A stretch of DNA of 64,000 nt, taken from assembly GCF_051020955.1 (NCBI RefSeq), contig NW_027477548.1:1-64000 (forward strand), in the 5' to 3' direction. This DNA is from Megalopta genalis (taxonomy: Eukaryota > Arthropoda > Insecta > Hymenoptera > Halictidae). The notes under the pieces were generated by a model that was not told the DNA's origin, searched no databases, and worked only from the letters and a program-made list of their open reading frames with translations. A program made the translations under genes and the position numbers. This document shows positions 27,001 to 42,195 of the stretch, one piece after another. The stretch's first letter is position 1, and each line of letters opens with the position of its first letter.

Positions 27001-27417
27001 AGCTACAAATCAATGCGATGTAGAAGGTTTAGCTTCAAATCCATGCAAAACAAATGATTTAGCTTCAAACACATGTAATATAAGTGATATAGCTGCATAT
27101 GCAGACAAATCAAACGGGGTAGCTACAAAATTCATGCGATACATATCATTTTGCTTCAAATCGATACGAAGTAGAAGGTTTAGCTTCAAATCCATGCGAA
27201 ACGAATGATTTAGCATCAAACACTTGTGATATAAGTGATATAGCATCAAATGCAGGCCAAACAAACGAGTTAGCATCAAATCCAAGCGAATCACACGATA
27301 TGCTTCAAATCAGAGCGATGTAGAAGGTTTAGCTTCAAATCCATGCGACACAAATGATTTTGCTTCAGATACTTGCGATATAAGTGATATAGCTTCAAAT
27401 GCAGACGAAACAAACGA
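23065..27417 (+). repeat. 4.35 kb higher-order repeat, copy 1
   Basis: This is followed directly by copy 2 (27,418-31,769). The repeat contains beta units (23,065 to about 26,040), a transitional stretch with TTTCGGTTTACATCC (near 26,130) and gamma-type units (about 26,760-27,360). I see only about half a dozen differences from copy 2 in 4.35 kb. Most are one-base changes in homopolymers: one A fewer near 24,855, one G more at 25,103-25,107 and one A fewer near 25,881. Confidence 0.9.
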
Positions 27418-30400
27418 GTTAGCATAAAATCCATGCAAAACACATAATTTAGCTGCAAATCAATGCGATGTAGAAGATTTAGCTTCAAATCCATGCGAAA
27501 CAAATGATTAAGCATCAGATTCTTGCGATATAACTGAAATAGCTTCAAACGCAGGGGAAACAACGAGTTAGCATCAAATCCATGCAAAACACATGATTAA
27601 GCTTCAAATCAAAGCGATGTAGAGGGTATAGCTTCAAATTCAAGCGAAACACATGATTTAGCTTCAAATCAATGCGATGTAGAAGGTTTAGCTTCAAATC
27701 CAAGCGAAACATATGATTTAGCTTCAAATCAATGCGATGTAGAAGGTTTAGCTACAAATCCATGCGAAACAAATGATTTAGCATCAGATACTTGCGATAT
27801 AACTGATATAGCTTCAAATGCAAGGGAAACAAACGAGTTAGCATAAAATCCATGCGAAACACATGATTTAGGAGCAAATCAATGCGATGTAGAAGGTTTT
27901 GCTTCAAATCCATGCGATGCACATGTTGTAGCTGCAAATCCATGCGAAGTAGAAGGCTTAGCTTCAAATCCATGCGAAACAAATGATTTAGGTACCGATA
28001 CTTGCGATATATCTGAAATAACTTCAAATGCAGGGGAAACAAACGAGTTAGCATAAAACCCATGCAAAATACACGATTTAGCTTCAAATCAAAGCGATGT
28101 GGAAGGTTGAGCTTCAAGTCCATGCAAAACACATGATTTAGCTGCAAATCAAAGCGATGTAGAAGGTTTAGTTTCAAATCCATGCGAAACAAATGATTTA
28201 GCATCAGATACTTGCGATATAAGAGATATAGATTCAAATGCAGTCGAAACATACGAGTTAGCTTCAAATCCATGCAAAACACATGATTTTTCTTCAAATA
28301 CTTGCGACATAAGAGATATAGCATAAAATGCAGACGGAACAAACGAGTAAGCTTCAAATCCAAGCGAAAGACATAATTTAGCTTCAAATAAATGCGATGT
28401 AGAAGGTTTAGCTTCAAATTCAAGCGAAACACATGATTTAGCTTCAAATCAATGCGCTGTAGAAGGTTTAGCTTCAAAATCCGTGCGATACACATGTTTT
28501 AGATTCAAATCAATGCGATGTAGAAGGTATAGCTTCAAATTCAAGCGAAACACATGATTTAGATTCAGATACTTGCGATATAAGTGATGTAGCTTCAAAT
28601 GCAGGGGAAACAAACGAGTTAGCATAAAATCCATGCAAAACACATGATTTAGCTTCAAATCAATGCGATGTAGATGGTTTAGCTTCAAATCCATGCGAAA
28701 CAAATGATTTAGCATCAGATACTTGCGATATAACTGAAATAGCTTGAAATGCAGGGGAAACAAACGAGTTTGCATCAAATCCATGCAAAACACATGATTT
28801 AGCTTCAAGTCAATGCGATGTAGAAGGTTTAGCTTCAAATCCAAGCGAAACATATGATTTAGCTTCAAATCAATGCGATGTAGAAGGTTTAGCTTCAAAT
28901 CCATGCGATACACATGTTGTAACTGCAAATCAATGCGATGTAGAAGGTTTAGCTTCAAATCCAAGCGAAACACATGATTTAGCATCAGATACTTGCGATA
29001 TAACTGAAATAGCTTGAAATGCAGGGGAAACAAACGAGTAAGCATAAAATCCATGCAAAACACACGATTTAGCTTCAAATCAATGCAATGTAGAAGGTTT
29101 AGCTTCAAATCCATGCGAAACAAATGATTTAGCATCAGATACTTGCGATATAACTGATATAGCTTCAAATGCAGGGGAAACAAACGAGTTTGCCTCAAAT
29201 CCATGCAAAACACATGATTTAGCTTCAAGTCAATGCGATGTAGAAGGTTTAGCTTCAAATCCAAGCGAAACATATGATTTAGCTTCAAATCAATGCGATG
29301 GAGAAGGTTTAGCCTCAAATCCAAGCGAAACACATGATTTAGTTTCAAATGAATGCGATGTAGAAGGTTTAGCTTCAAATCCTTGCGAAACAAATGATTT
29401 AGCTTCAAACACTTGTGATATAAGTGATATAGCTGCCAATGCAGACGATTCAAACGGGGTAGCTTCAAAAGCCATGCGATACATATAATTTTGCTTCAAA
29501 TCGATACGAGGTAGAAGGTTTAGCTTCAAATCCATGCGAAACAAATTATTCAGATTCAAACACTTGTGATATAAGTGATATATCATCAAATGCAGGCGAA
29601 ACGAACAAGTTAGCATAAAATCCATGCAAAACACATAATTTAGCTGCAAATCAATGCGATGTAGAAGGTTTAGCTTCAAATCCATGCGAAACAAATGATT
29701 TAGCATCAGATACTTGCGATATAACTGAAATAGCTTCAAACGCAGGGGAAACAAACGAGTTAGCATCAAATCCATGCAAAACACATGATTAAGCTTCAAA
29801 TCAAAGCGATGTAGAGGGTATAGCTTCAAATTCAAGCGAAACTAATGATTTAGCTTCAAATCAATGCGATGTAGAAGGTTTAGCTTCAAATCCAACCGAA
29901 ACATATGATTTAGCTTCAAATCAATGCGATGTAGAAGGTTTTGCTTCAAATCCATGCGATGCACATGTTGTAGCTGCAAATCCATGCGAAGTAGAAGGCT
30001 TAGCTTCAAATCCATGCGAAACAAATGATTTAGGTACAGATACTTGCGATATAACTGAAATAGCTTCAAATGCAGGGGAAACAAACGAGTTAGCATAAAA
30101 TCCATGCAAAATACACGATTTAGCTTCAAATCAATGCGATGTAGAAGGTTTAGCTTCAAATCCATGCGAAACAAACGATTTAGCATCAGATACTTGCGAT
30201 ATAACTGATATAGCATCAAATGCAGTGGAAACAAACGAGTTTGCATCAAATCCATGCAAAACACATGATTTAGCTTCAAGTCAATGCGATGTAGAAGGTT
30301 TAGCTTCAAATCCAAGCGAAACACATGATTTAGCTTCAAGTCAATGCGATGTAGAAGGTTTAGCTACAAAACCATGCGAAACAAATGATTTTGCATCGAA

Positions 30401-31769
30401 CACTTGGGATATAAGTGATATAGCTTCAAATGCAGACGAATCAAACGAGTTAGATTCAAAATCCATGCGATACACATCATTTCGGTTTACATCCATGCGA
30501 AGTAGAAGGCTGAGCTTCAAATCCATGCGAAACAAATGATTTAGGTACAGATACTTGCGATATAACTGAAATAGCTTCAAATGCAGGGGGAACAAACGAG
30601 TTAGCATCAAATCCATGCAAAACACATGATTTTTCTTCAAAATACTTGCGACATAAGAGATATAGCATAAAATGCAGACGGAACAAACGAGCAAGCTTCA
30701 AATCCAAGCGAAAAACATAATTAGCTTCAAATAAATGCGATGTAGTAGGTTTAGCTTCAAATTCAAGCGAAACAATTGATTTAGCTTCAAATCAATGCGC
30801 TGTAGAAGGTTTAGCTTCAAATCCATGCGATACACATGTTTTAGCTTCAAATCAATGCGATGTAGAAGGTATAGCTTCAAATTCAAGCGAAACACATGAT
30901 TTAGATTCAGATACTTGCGATATAAGTGATGTAGCTTCAAATGCAGGAGAAACAAACGAGTTAGCATAAAATCCATGCAAAACACATGATTTAGCTTCAA
31001 ATCAATGCGATGTAGATGGTTTAGCTTCAAATGCAGACGAAACAAACGAGTTAGCTTCATATCCAAGCGAAACACATAATTTAGCTTCAAATCAAAGCGA
31101 TGTAGAAGATATAGCTACAAACCCAAGCGAAACACATGATTTAGCTTCAAATGAATGCGATATAGAAGGTTTAGCTTCAAATCCATGCGAAACAAATGAT
31201 TTAGCTTCAAATCAATACGATGTAGAAGGTTTAGCTTTAAATCCATACGAAACAAATGATTTAGCTTCAGATACTTGCGATAGAAGTGATATAGCATCAA
31301 ATGCAGGCGAAACGAACGAGTTAGCTTCAAATCCATGCGAATCACATGATTTAGCTACAAATCAATGCGATGTAGAAGGTTTAGCTTCAAATCCATGCAA
31401 AACAAATGATTTAGCTTCAAACACATGTAATATAAGTGATATAGCTGCATATGCAGACAAATCAAACGGGGTAGCTACAAAATTCATGCGATACATATCA
31501 TTTTGCTTCAAATCGATACGAAGTAGAAGGTTTAGCTTCAAATCCATGCGAAACGAATGATTTAGCATCAAACACTTGTGATATAAGTGATATAGCATCA
31601 AATGCAGGCCAAACAAACGAGTTAGCATCAAATCCAAGCGAATCACACGATATGCTTCAAATCAGAGCGATGTAGAAGGTTTAGCTTCAAATCCATGCGA
31701 CACAAATGATTTTGCTTCAGATACTTGCGATATAAGTGATATAGCTTCAAATGCAGACGAAACAAACGA
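27418..31769 (+). repeat. 4.35 kb higher-order repeat, copy 2
   Basis: This head-to-tail copy of 23,065-27,417 starts at GTTAGCATAAAATCC, where the sequence jumps from gamma-type units back to beta units. Its differences from copy 1 include one A fewer near 27,561, GGTACCGAT near 27,993 against GGTACAGAT, and one T fewer near 30,721. Such similarity means a very recent duplication, strong homogenisation, or an assembly duplication. Confidence 0.9.
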
Positions 31770-34700
31770 GTTAGCTTCATATCCAAGCGAAACACATAAT
31801 TTATCGTCAAATCAATGCGATGTAGAAAGTTTAGCTTCAAATACATGCGAAACAAATGATTTAGCTTCAAACACTTGGGATATAAGTGATATAGCTTCAA
31901 ATCCATGCGAAACAAATGATTTAGCTTCAAACACTTGGGATATGAGTGATATAGATACAAATGCAGACGAAACAAACGAGTTAGCTTCAAATCCATGCAA
32001 AACACATGATTAAGCTTCAACTCAATGCGATGTAGAAGGTTTAGCTTCAAATCCATGCGAAACAAATGATTTAGCTTCTAACACTTGGGATATGAGTGAT
32101 ATAGATTCAAATGCAGACGAATCAAATGGGATAGCTTCAAAATCCATGTGATATATATCATTTAGCTTCAAATCGATATGATGTAGAAGGTTTAGTTTCA
32201 AATCCCTGCGGAACAAATGATTTAGCTTCAAACACTTGCGATATAAGTGATAAAGCAGCAAATGCAGGCGAAACGAACGAGTTAGCTTCAAATCCATGCG
32301 AAGCACATGATTTAGCTGCAAATCAATGCGATGTAGAAGGTTTAGCTTCAAATCCAAGCGAAACACATGATTTAGCATCAGATACTTGCGATATAACTGA
32401 AATAGCTTGAAATGCAGGGGAAACAAACGAGTAAGCATAAAATCCATGCAAAACACACGATTTAGCTTCAAATCAATGCAATGTAGAAGGTTTAGCTTCA
32501 AATCCATGCGAAACAAATGATTTAGCATCAGATACTTGCGATATAACTGATATAGCTTCAAATGCAGGGGAAACAAACGAGTTTGCCTCAAATCCATGCA
32601 AAACACATGATTTAGCTTCAAGTCAATGCGATGTAGAAGGTTTAGCTTCAAATCCAAGCGAAACATATGATTTAGCTTCAAATCAATGCGATGGAGAAGG
32701 TTTAGCCTCAAATCCAAGCGAAACACATGATTTAGTTTCAAATGAATGCGATGTAGAAGGTTTAGCTTCAAATCCTTGCGAAACAAATGATTTAACTTCA
32801 AACACTTGTGATATAAGTGATATAGCTGCCAATGCAGACGATTCAAACGGGGTAGCTTCAAAAGCCATGCGATACATATAATTTTGCTTCAAATCGATAC
32901 GAGGTAGAAGGTTTAGCTTCAAATCCATGCGAAACAAATTATTCAGATTCAAACACTTGTGATATAAGTGATATATCATCAAATGCAGGCGAAACGAACA
33001 AGTTAGCATAAAATCCATGCAAAACACATAATTTAGCTGCAAATCAATGCGATGTAGAAGGTTTAGCTTCAAATCCATGCGAAATAAATGATTTAGCATC
33101 AGATACTTGCGATATAACTGAAATAGCTTCAAACGCAGGGGAAACAAACGAGTTAGCATCAAATCCATGCAAAACACATGATTAAGCTTCAAATCAAAGC
33201 GATGTAGAGGGTATAGCTTCAAATTCAAGCGAAACTAATGATTTAGCTTCAAATCAATGCGATGTAGAAGGTTTAGCTTCAAATCCAACCGAAACATATG
33301 ATTTAGCTTCAAATCAATGCGATGTAGAAGGTTTTGCTTCAAATCCATGCGATGCACATGTTGTAGCTGCAAATCCATGCGAAGTAGAAGGCTTAGCTTC
33401 AAATCCATGCGAAACAAATGATTTAGGTACAGATACTTGCGATATAACTGAAATAGCTTCAAATGCAGGGGAAACAAACGAGTTAGCATAAAATCCATGC
33501 AAAATACACGATTTAGCTTCAAATCAATGCGATGTAGAAGGTTTAGCTTCAAATCCATGCGAAACAAACGATTTAGCATCAGATACTTGCGATATAACTG
33601 ATATAGCTTCAAATGCAGTGGAAACAAACGAGTTTGCATCAAATCCATGCAAAACACATGATTTAGCTTCAAGTCAATGCGATGTAGAAGGTTTAGCTTC
33701 AAATCCAAGCGAAACACGTGATTTAGCTTCAAGTCAATGCGATGTAGAAGGTTTAGCTATAAATCCAAGCGAAACACATGATTTATCATCAGATACTTGC
33801 GATATAACTGAAATAGCTTCAAATGCAGGGGAAACAAACGAGTTACCATAAAATCCATGCAAAACACATAATTTAGCTGCAAATCAATGCGATGTAGAAT
33901 GTTTAGCTTCAAATCCATGCGAAACAAATGATTTAGCATCAGATACTTGCGATATAACTGAAATAGCTTCAAACGCAGGGGAAACAGACGAGATAGCATC
34001 AAATCCATGCAAAACACATGATTAAGCTTCAAATCAAAGCGATGTAGAGGGTATAGCTCCAAATTCAAGCGAAACACATGATTTAGCTTCAAATCAATGC
34101 GATGTAGAAGGTTTAGCTTCAAATCCAAGCGAAACATATGATTTAGCTTCAAATCAATGCGATGTAGAAGGTTTAGCTACAAATCCATGCGAAACAAATG
34201 ATTTAGCATCAGATACTTGCGATGTAACTGATATAGCTTCAAAAGCAAGGGAAACAAACGAGTTAGCATAAAATCCATGCAAAACACACGATTTAGCTTC
34301 AAATCAATGCGGTGTAGAAGGTTTAGCTTCAAATCCATGCGATACACATGATGTAGCTGCAAATCAATGCGATGTAGAAGGTTTAGCTTCAAATCCAAGC
34401 GAAACACATGATTTAGCATCAGATACTTGCGATATAACTGAAATAGCTTCAAATGCAGTGGAAACAAACGAGTTAGCATCAAATCCATGCAAAACACATG
34501 ATTTAGCTTCAAGTCAATGCGATGTAGAAGGTTTAGCTTCAAATCCAAGCGAAACACATGATTTAGCTTCAAGTCAATGCGATGTAGAAGGTTTAGCTAC
34601 AAAACCATGCGAAACAAATGATTTTGCATCGAACACTTGGGATATAAGTGATATAGCTTCAAATGCAGACGAATCAAACGAGTTAGATTCAAAATCCATG

Positions 34701-36590
34701 CGATACACATCATTTCGGTTTACATCCATGCGAAGTAGAAGGCTGAGCTTCAAATCCATGCGAAACAAATGATTTAGGTACAGATACTTGCGATATAACT
34801 GAAATAGCTTCAAATGCAGGGGGAACAAACGAGTTAGCATCAAATCCATGCAAAACACATGATTTTTCTTCAAAATACTTGCGACATAAGAGATATAGCA
34901 TAAAATGCAGACGGAACAAACGAGCAAGCTTCAAATCCAAGCGAAAAACATAATTTAGCTTCAAATAAATGCGATGTAGTAGGTTTAGCTTCAAATTCAA
35001 GCGAAACAATTGATTTAGCTTCAAATCAATGCGCTGTAGAAGGTTTAGCTTCAAATCCATGCGATACACATGTTTTAGCTTCAAATCAATGCGATGTAGA
35101 AGGTATAGCTTCAAATTCAAGCGAAACACATGATTTAGATTCAGATACTTGCGATATAAGTGATGTAGCTTCAAATGCAGGAGAAACAAACGAGTTAGCA
35201 TAAAATCCATGCAAAACACATGATTTAGCTTCAAATCAATGCGATGTAGATGGTTTAGCTTCAAATGCAGACGAAACAAACGAGTTAGCTTCATATCCAA
35301 GCGAAACACATAATTTAGCTTCAAATCAAAGCGATGTAGAAGATATAGCTACAAACCCAAGCGAAACACATGATTTAGCTTCAAATGAATGCGATATAGA
35401 AGGTTTAGCTTCAAATCCATGCGAAACAAATGAATTAGCTTCAAATCAATACGATGTAGAAGGTTTAGCTTTAAATCCATACGAAACAAATGATTTAGCT
35501 TCAGATACTTGCGATAGAAGTGATATAGCATCAAATGCAGGCGAAACGAACGAGTTAGCTTCAAATCCATGCGAATCACATGATTTAGCTACAAATCAAT
35601 GCGATGTAGAAGGTTTAGCTTCAAATCCATGCAAAACAAATGATTTAGCTTCAAACACATGTAATATAAGTGATATAGCTGCATATGCAGACAAATCAAA
35701 CGGGGTAGCTACAAAATTCATGCGATACATATCATTTTGCTTCAAATCGATACGAAGTAGAAGGTTTAGCTTCAAATCCATGCGAAACGAATGATTTAGC
35801 ATCAAACACTTGTGATATAAGTGATATAGCATCAAATGCAGGCCAAACAAACGAGTTAGCATCAAATCCAAGCGAATCACACGATATGCTTCAAATCAGA
35901 GCGATGTAGAAGGTTTAGCTTCAAATCCATGCGACACAAATGATTTTGCTTCAGATACTTGCGATATAAGTGATATAGCTTCAAATGCAGACGAAACAAA
36001 CGAGTTAGCTTCATATCCAAGCGAAACACATAATTTATCGTCAAATCAATGCGATGTAGAAAGTTTAGCTTCAAATACATGCGAAACAAATGATTTAGCT
36101 TCAAACACTTGGGATATAAGTGATATAGCTTCAAATCCATGCGAAACAAATGATTTAGCTTCAAACACTTGGGATATGAGTGATATAGATACAAATGCAG
36201 ACGAAACAAACGAGTTAGCTTCAAATCCATGCAAAACACATGATTAAGCTTCAACTCAATGCGATGTAGAAGGTTTAGCTTCAAATCCATGCGAAACAAA
36301 TGATTTAGCTTCTAACACTTGGGATATGAGTGATATAGATTCAAATGCAGACGAATCAAATGGGATAGCTTCAAAATCCATGCGATATATATCATTTAGC
36401 TTCAAATCGATATGATGTAGAAGGTTTAGCTTCAAATCCCTGCGGAACAAATGATTTAGCTTCAAACACTTGCGATATAAGTGATAAAGCAGCAAATGCA
36501 GGCGAAACGAACGAGTTAGCTTCAAATCCATGCGAAACACATGATTTAGCTGCAAATCAATGCGATGTAGAAGGTTTAGCTTCAAATCCA
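31770..36590 (+). repeat. Rearranged mosaic third copy of the 4.35 kb repeat
   Basis: The third copy is in pieces. 31,770-32,315 is new satellite with TTGGGATATGAGTG units. 32,316-33,759 matches 28,923-30,366 (offset 3,393). 33,760-34,451 is beta sequence like that near 8-9 kb. 34,452-36,590 matches 30,218-32,356 (offset 4,233-4,234) and so includes a second copy of the 31,770-32,315 insert. Relative to copy 2 it has lost one large internal piece and gained others, all at satellite-satellite junctions. Confidence 0.8.
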
Positions 36591-36648
36591 TGCGAAACTA
36601 ATGATTTAGCATCAGATACTTGCGATATAACTGATATAGATTCAAATG

Positions 36649-38270
36649 CAGGGGAAACAAACGAGTTAGCATCAAATCCATGCAAAACACATGATTTAGC
36701 TTCAAATCAATACGATGTAGAAGGTTTAGCTTCAAATCCATGCGAAACAAATGATTTACCATCACATACTTGGGATATAACTGATATAGCTTCAAATGCA
36801 GGGGAAACAAATGAGATAGCACCAAATCCATGCAAAACACATGATTTAGCGTCAAATCAAAGCGATGTAGAAGGTATAGCTTCAAATCCAAGCGAAACAC
36901 ATGATTTAGCTTCAAATCAATGCGATGTAGAAGGTTTTGATTCAAATCCATGCGAAACAAATGATTTAGCTTCAAACACTTGTGATATAAGTGATATAGC
37001 TGCAAATGCAGACGAATCAAATGGGATAGCTTCAAAATCCATGCGATACATATCATTTAGCTTCAAATCGATATGATGTAGAAGGTTTAGCTTCAAATCC
37101 CTGCGAAACAAATGATTTAGCTTCAAACACTTGCGATATAAGTTATATAGCACCAAATGCAGGCAAAACGAACGAGTTAGCTTCAAATCCATGCGAAACA
37201 CATGATTTAGCTGCAAATTAATGCGATGTAGTAGGTTTAGCTTCAAATCCATGCGAAACAAATGATTTAGCTTCAGATACTTGCGATATAACTGACATAG
37301 CTTCAAATGCAGGGGAAACAAACGAGTTAGCATAAAATCCATGCAAAACACATGAATTAGCTTCAAATCAATGCGATGTGGAAGGTTTAGCTTCAAATCC
37401 ATGCGAAACAAATGATTTAGCATCAGATACTTGCGATATAACTGATATAGATTCAAATGCAGGCAAAACGAACGAGTTAGCTTCAAATCCATGCGAAACA
37501 CATGATTTGGCTTCAAATCAATACGATGTAGAAGGTTTAGCTTCAAATCCATGCGAAACAAATGATTTACCATCACATACTTGGGATATAACTGATATAG
37601 CTTCAAATGCAGGGGAAACAAATGAGATAGCACCAAATCCATGCAAAACACATGATTTAGCGTCAAATCAAAGCGATGTAGAAGGTATAGCTTCAAATCC
37701 AAGCGAAAAACATGATTTAGCTTCAAATCAATGCGATGTAGAAGGTTTTGATTCAAATCCATGCGAAACAAATGATTTAGCTTCAAACACTTGTGATATA
37801 AGTGATATAGCTGCAAATGCAGACGAATCAAATGGGATAGCTTCAAAATCCATGCGATACATATCATTTAGCTTCAAATCGATATGATGTAGAAGGTTTA
37901 GCTTCAAATCCCTGCGAAACAAATGATTTAGCTTCAAACACTTGCGATATAAGTTATATAGCACCAAATGCAGGCAAAACGAACGAGTTAGCTTCAAATC
38001 CATGCGAAACACATGATTTAGCTGCAAATTAATGCGATGTAGAAGGTTTAGCTTCAAATCCATGCGAAACAAATGATTTAGCTTCAGATACTTGCGATAT
38101 AACTGACATAGCTTCAAATGCAGGGGAAACAAACGAGTTAGCATAAAATCCATGCAAAACACATGAATTAGCTTCAAATCAATGCGATGTGGAAGGTTTA
38201 GCTTCAAATCCATGCGAAACAAATGATTTAGCATCAGATACTTGCGATATAACTGATATAGATTCAAATA
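36649..38270 (+). repeat. 811 bp tandem duplication
   Basis: 36,649-37,459 is repeated as 37,460-38,270 with offset 811 bp (27 x 30 + 1, the extra base coming from a 31 bp unit). Shared private variants include TTACCATCACATACTTGGG, GATAGCACCAAATCC, AGTTATATAGCACC and GCAAATTAATGCG. Differences are single bases, for example GTAGTAGGT near 37,230 against GTAGAAGGT near 38,041, and GCGAAACAC near 36,895 against GCGAAAAAC near 37,706. The outer left edge is fuzzy by about 100 bp. Confidence 0.8.
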
Positions 38271-41200
38271 CAGGGGAAACAAACGAGTTAGCATCAAATC
38301 CATGCAAAACACATGATTTAGCTTCAAATCAAAGAGATGTAGAAGATATAGCTACAAATCCAAGCGAAACACATGATTTAGCTTCAAATGAATGCGATAT
38401 AGAAGGTTTAGCTTCAAATCCATGCGAAACAAATGATTTAGCTTCAAATCAATACGATGTAGAAGGTTTAGCTTTAAATCCATACGAAACAAATGATTTA
38501 GCTTCAGATACTTGCGATAGAAGTGATATAGCATCAAATGCAGGCGAAACGAACGAGTTAGCTTCAAATCCATGCGAATCACATGATTTAGCTACAAATC
38601 AATGCGATGTAGAAGGTTTAGCTTCAAATCCATGCAAAACAAATGATTTAGCTTCAAACACATGTAATATAAGTGATATAGCTGCATATGCAGACAAATC
38701 AAACGGGGTAGCTACAAAATCCATGCGATACATATCATTTTGCTTCAAATCGATACGAAGTAGAAGGTTTAGCTTCAAATCCATGCGAAACGAATGATTT
38801 AGCATCAAACACTTGTGATATAAGAGATATAGCATCAAATGCAGGCCAAACAAACGAGTTAGCATCAAATCCAAGCGAATCACACGATATGCTTCAAATC
38901 AGTGCGATGTAGAAGGTTTAGCTTCAAATCCATGCGACACAAATGATTTAGCTTCAAATCAATGCGAAGTAGAAGGCATAGCTTCAAAATCCATGCCATA
39001 CATATCATTTAGCTTCAAATCGATACGATGTAGAAGGTTTAGCTTCAAATCCATGCGAAACAAATGATTTAGCATCAAACACTTGTGATATAAGTGATAT
39101 AGCATCAAATGCAGGCCAAACAAACGAGTTAGCATCAAATCCAAGCAAATCACACGATATTCTTCAAATCAATGCGATGTAGATGGTTTAGCTTCAAATC
39201 CATGCAAAACAAATGATTTAACTTCAAATCAATGCGATGTAGAAGGTTTAGCTTCAAATCTAAGCGAAACACATGATTCAGCATCAAATACTTGCGATAT
39301 AACTGAAATAGCTTCAAATGCAGGGGAAACAAACGAGTTAGCATCAAATCCCTGCAAAACACATGATTTACCTTCAAATCAAAGCGATGAAGAATTTATA
39401 GCTTCAAATCCAAGCGAAGCACATGATTTAGCTTCAAATCAATGCGATGTAGAAGGTTTAGATTCAAATCCATGCGAAACAAATGATTTAGCTTCAAACA
39501 CTTGTGATATAAGTGATATAGCTGCAAATGCAGACGAATCAAATGGGATAGCTTCAAAATCCATGCGATACATATCATTTAGCTTCAAATCGATATGATG
39601 TAGAAGGTTTAGCTTCAAATCCCTGCGAAACAAATGATTTAGCTTCAAACACTTGCGATATAAGTGATACAGCACCAAATGCAGGCGAAACGAACGAGTT
39701 AGCTTCAAATCCATGCGAAACACATGATTTAGCTACAAATCAATGCGATGTAGAAGGTTTAGCTTCAAATCCATGCGAAACAAATGATTTAGCATCAGAT
39801 ACTTGTGATATAACTGATATAGCTTCAAATGCAGGGGAAACAAACGAGTTAGCATAAAATCCATGCAAAACACATGAATTAGCTTCAAATCAATGCGATG
39901 AGGAAGGTTTAGCTTCAAATCCATGCGAAACAAATGATTTAGCATCAGATACTTGCGATATAACTGATATAGATTCAAATACAGGGGAAACAAACGAGTT
40001 AGCATCAAATCCATGCAAAACACATGATTTAGCTACAAATCAATACGATGTAGAAGGTTTAGCTTCAAATCCATACGAAACAAATGATTTAGCATCAGAT
40101 ACTTGGGATATAACTGATATTGCTTCAAATGCAGGGGAAACAAATGAGTTAGCATCAAATCCATGCAAAACACATGATTTAGCTTCAAATCAAAGCGATG
40201 TAGAAGATATAGCTACAAATCCAAGCGAAACACATGATTTAGCTCCAAATGAATGCGATATAGAAGGTTTAGCTTCAAATCCATGCGAAACAAATGATTT
40301 AGCTTCAAATCAATACGATGTAGAAGGTTTAGCTTTAAATCCATACGAAACAAATGATTTAGCTTCAGATACTTGCGGTAGAAGTGATATAGCATCAAAT
40401 GCAGGCGAAACGAACGAGTTAGCTTCAAATCCATGCGAATCACATGATTTAGCTACAAATCAATGCGATGTAGAAGGTTTAGCTTCAAATCCATGCAAAA
40501 CAAATGATTTAGCTTCAAACACATGTAATATAAGTGATATAGCTGCATATGCAGACAAATCAAACGGGGTAGCTACAAAATCCATGCGATACATATCATT
40601 TTGCTTCAAATCGATACGAAGTAGAAGGTTTAGCTTCAAATCCATGCGAAACGAATGATTTAGCATCAAACACTTGTGATATAAGAGATATAGCATCAAA
40701 TGCAGGCCAAACAAACGAGTTAGCATCAAATCCAAGCGAATCACACGATATGCTTCAAATCAGTGCGATGTAGAAGGTTTAGCTTCAAATCCATGCGACA
40801 CAAATGATTTAGCTTCAAATCAATGCGAAGTAGAAGGCATAGCTTCAAATCGATGCGGAACAAATGGTTGAGCTTCAAACACTTCGGATATAGGTGATAT
40901 AGCTTCAACTGCGTGAGAATCAAACGGGATAGCTTCAAAATCCATGCCATACATATCATTTAGCTTCAAATCGATACGATGTAGAAGGTTTAGCTTCAAA
41001 TCCATGCGAAACAAATGATTTAGCATCAAACACTTGTGATATAAGTGATATAGCATCAAATGCAGGCCAAACAAACGAGTTAGCATCAAATCCAAGCAAA
41101 TCACACGATATTCTTCAAATCAATGCGATGTAGATGGTTTAGCTTCAAATCCATGCAAAACAAATGATTTAACTTCAAATCAATGCGATGTAGAAGGTTT

Positions 41201-42195
41201 AGCTTCACATCTAAGCGAAACACATGATTTAGCATCAAATCCATGCGAAACAAATGATTTAGCATCAGATACTTGCGATATAACTGATATAGCTTCAAAT
41301 GCAGGGGAAACAAACGAGTTAGCATAAAATCCATGCAAAACACATGAATTAGCTTCAAATCAATGCGATGAGGAAGGTTTAGCTTCAAATCCATGCGAAA
41401 CAAATGATTTAGCATCAGATACTTGCGATATAACTGATATAGATTCAAATACAGGGGAAACAAACGAGTTAGCATCAAATCCATGCAAAACACATGATTT
41501 AGCTACAAATCAATACGATGTAGAAGGTTTAGCTTCAAATCCATACGAAACAAATGATTTAGCATCAGATACTTGGGATATAACTGATATTGCTTCAAAT
41601 GCAGGGGAAACAAATGAGTTAGCATCAAATCCATGCAAAACACATGATTTAGCTTCAAATCAAAGCGATGTAGAAGATATAGCTACAAATCCAAGCGAAA
41701 CACATGATTTAGCTTCAAATGAATGCGATATAGAAGGTTTAGCTTCAAATCCATGCGAAACAAATGATTTAGCTTCAAGTCAATACGATGTAGAAGGTTT
41801 GGCTTTAAATACATACGAAACAAATGATTTAGCTTCAGATACTTGCGATAGAAGTGATATAGCATCAAATGCAGGCCAAACAAACGAGTTAGCATCAAAT
41901 CCAAGCGAATCACACGATATGCTTCAAATCAATGCGATGTAGAAGGTTTAGCTTCAAATCCATGCGACACAAATGATTTAGCTTCAAATCAATGCGAAGT
42001 AGAAGGCATAGCTTCAAATCGATGCGGAACAAATGGTTGAGCTTCAAAACCTTCGGATATAGGTGATATAGCTTCAACTGCATGAGAATCAAACGGGATA
42101 GCTTCAAAATCCATGCCATACGTATCATTTAGCTTCAAATCGATACGATGTAGAAGGTTTAGCTTCAAATCCATGCGAATCACATGATCTAGCTA

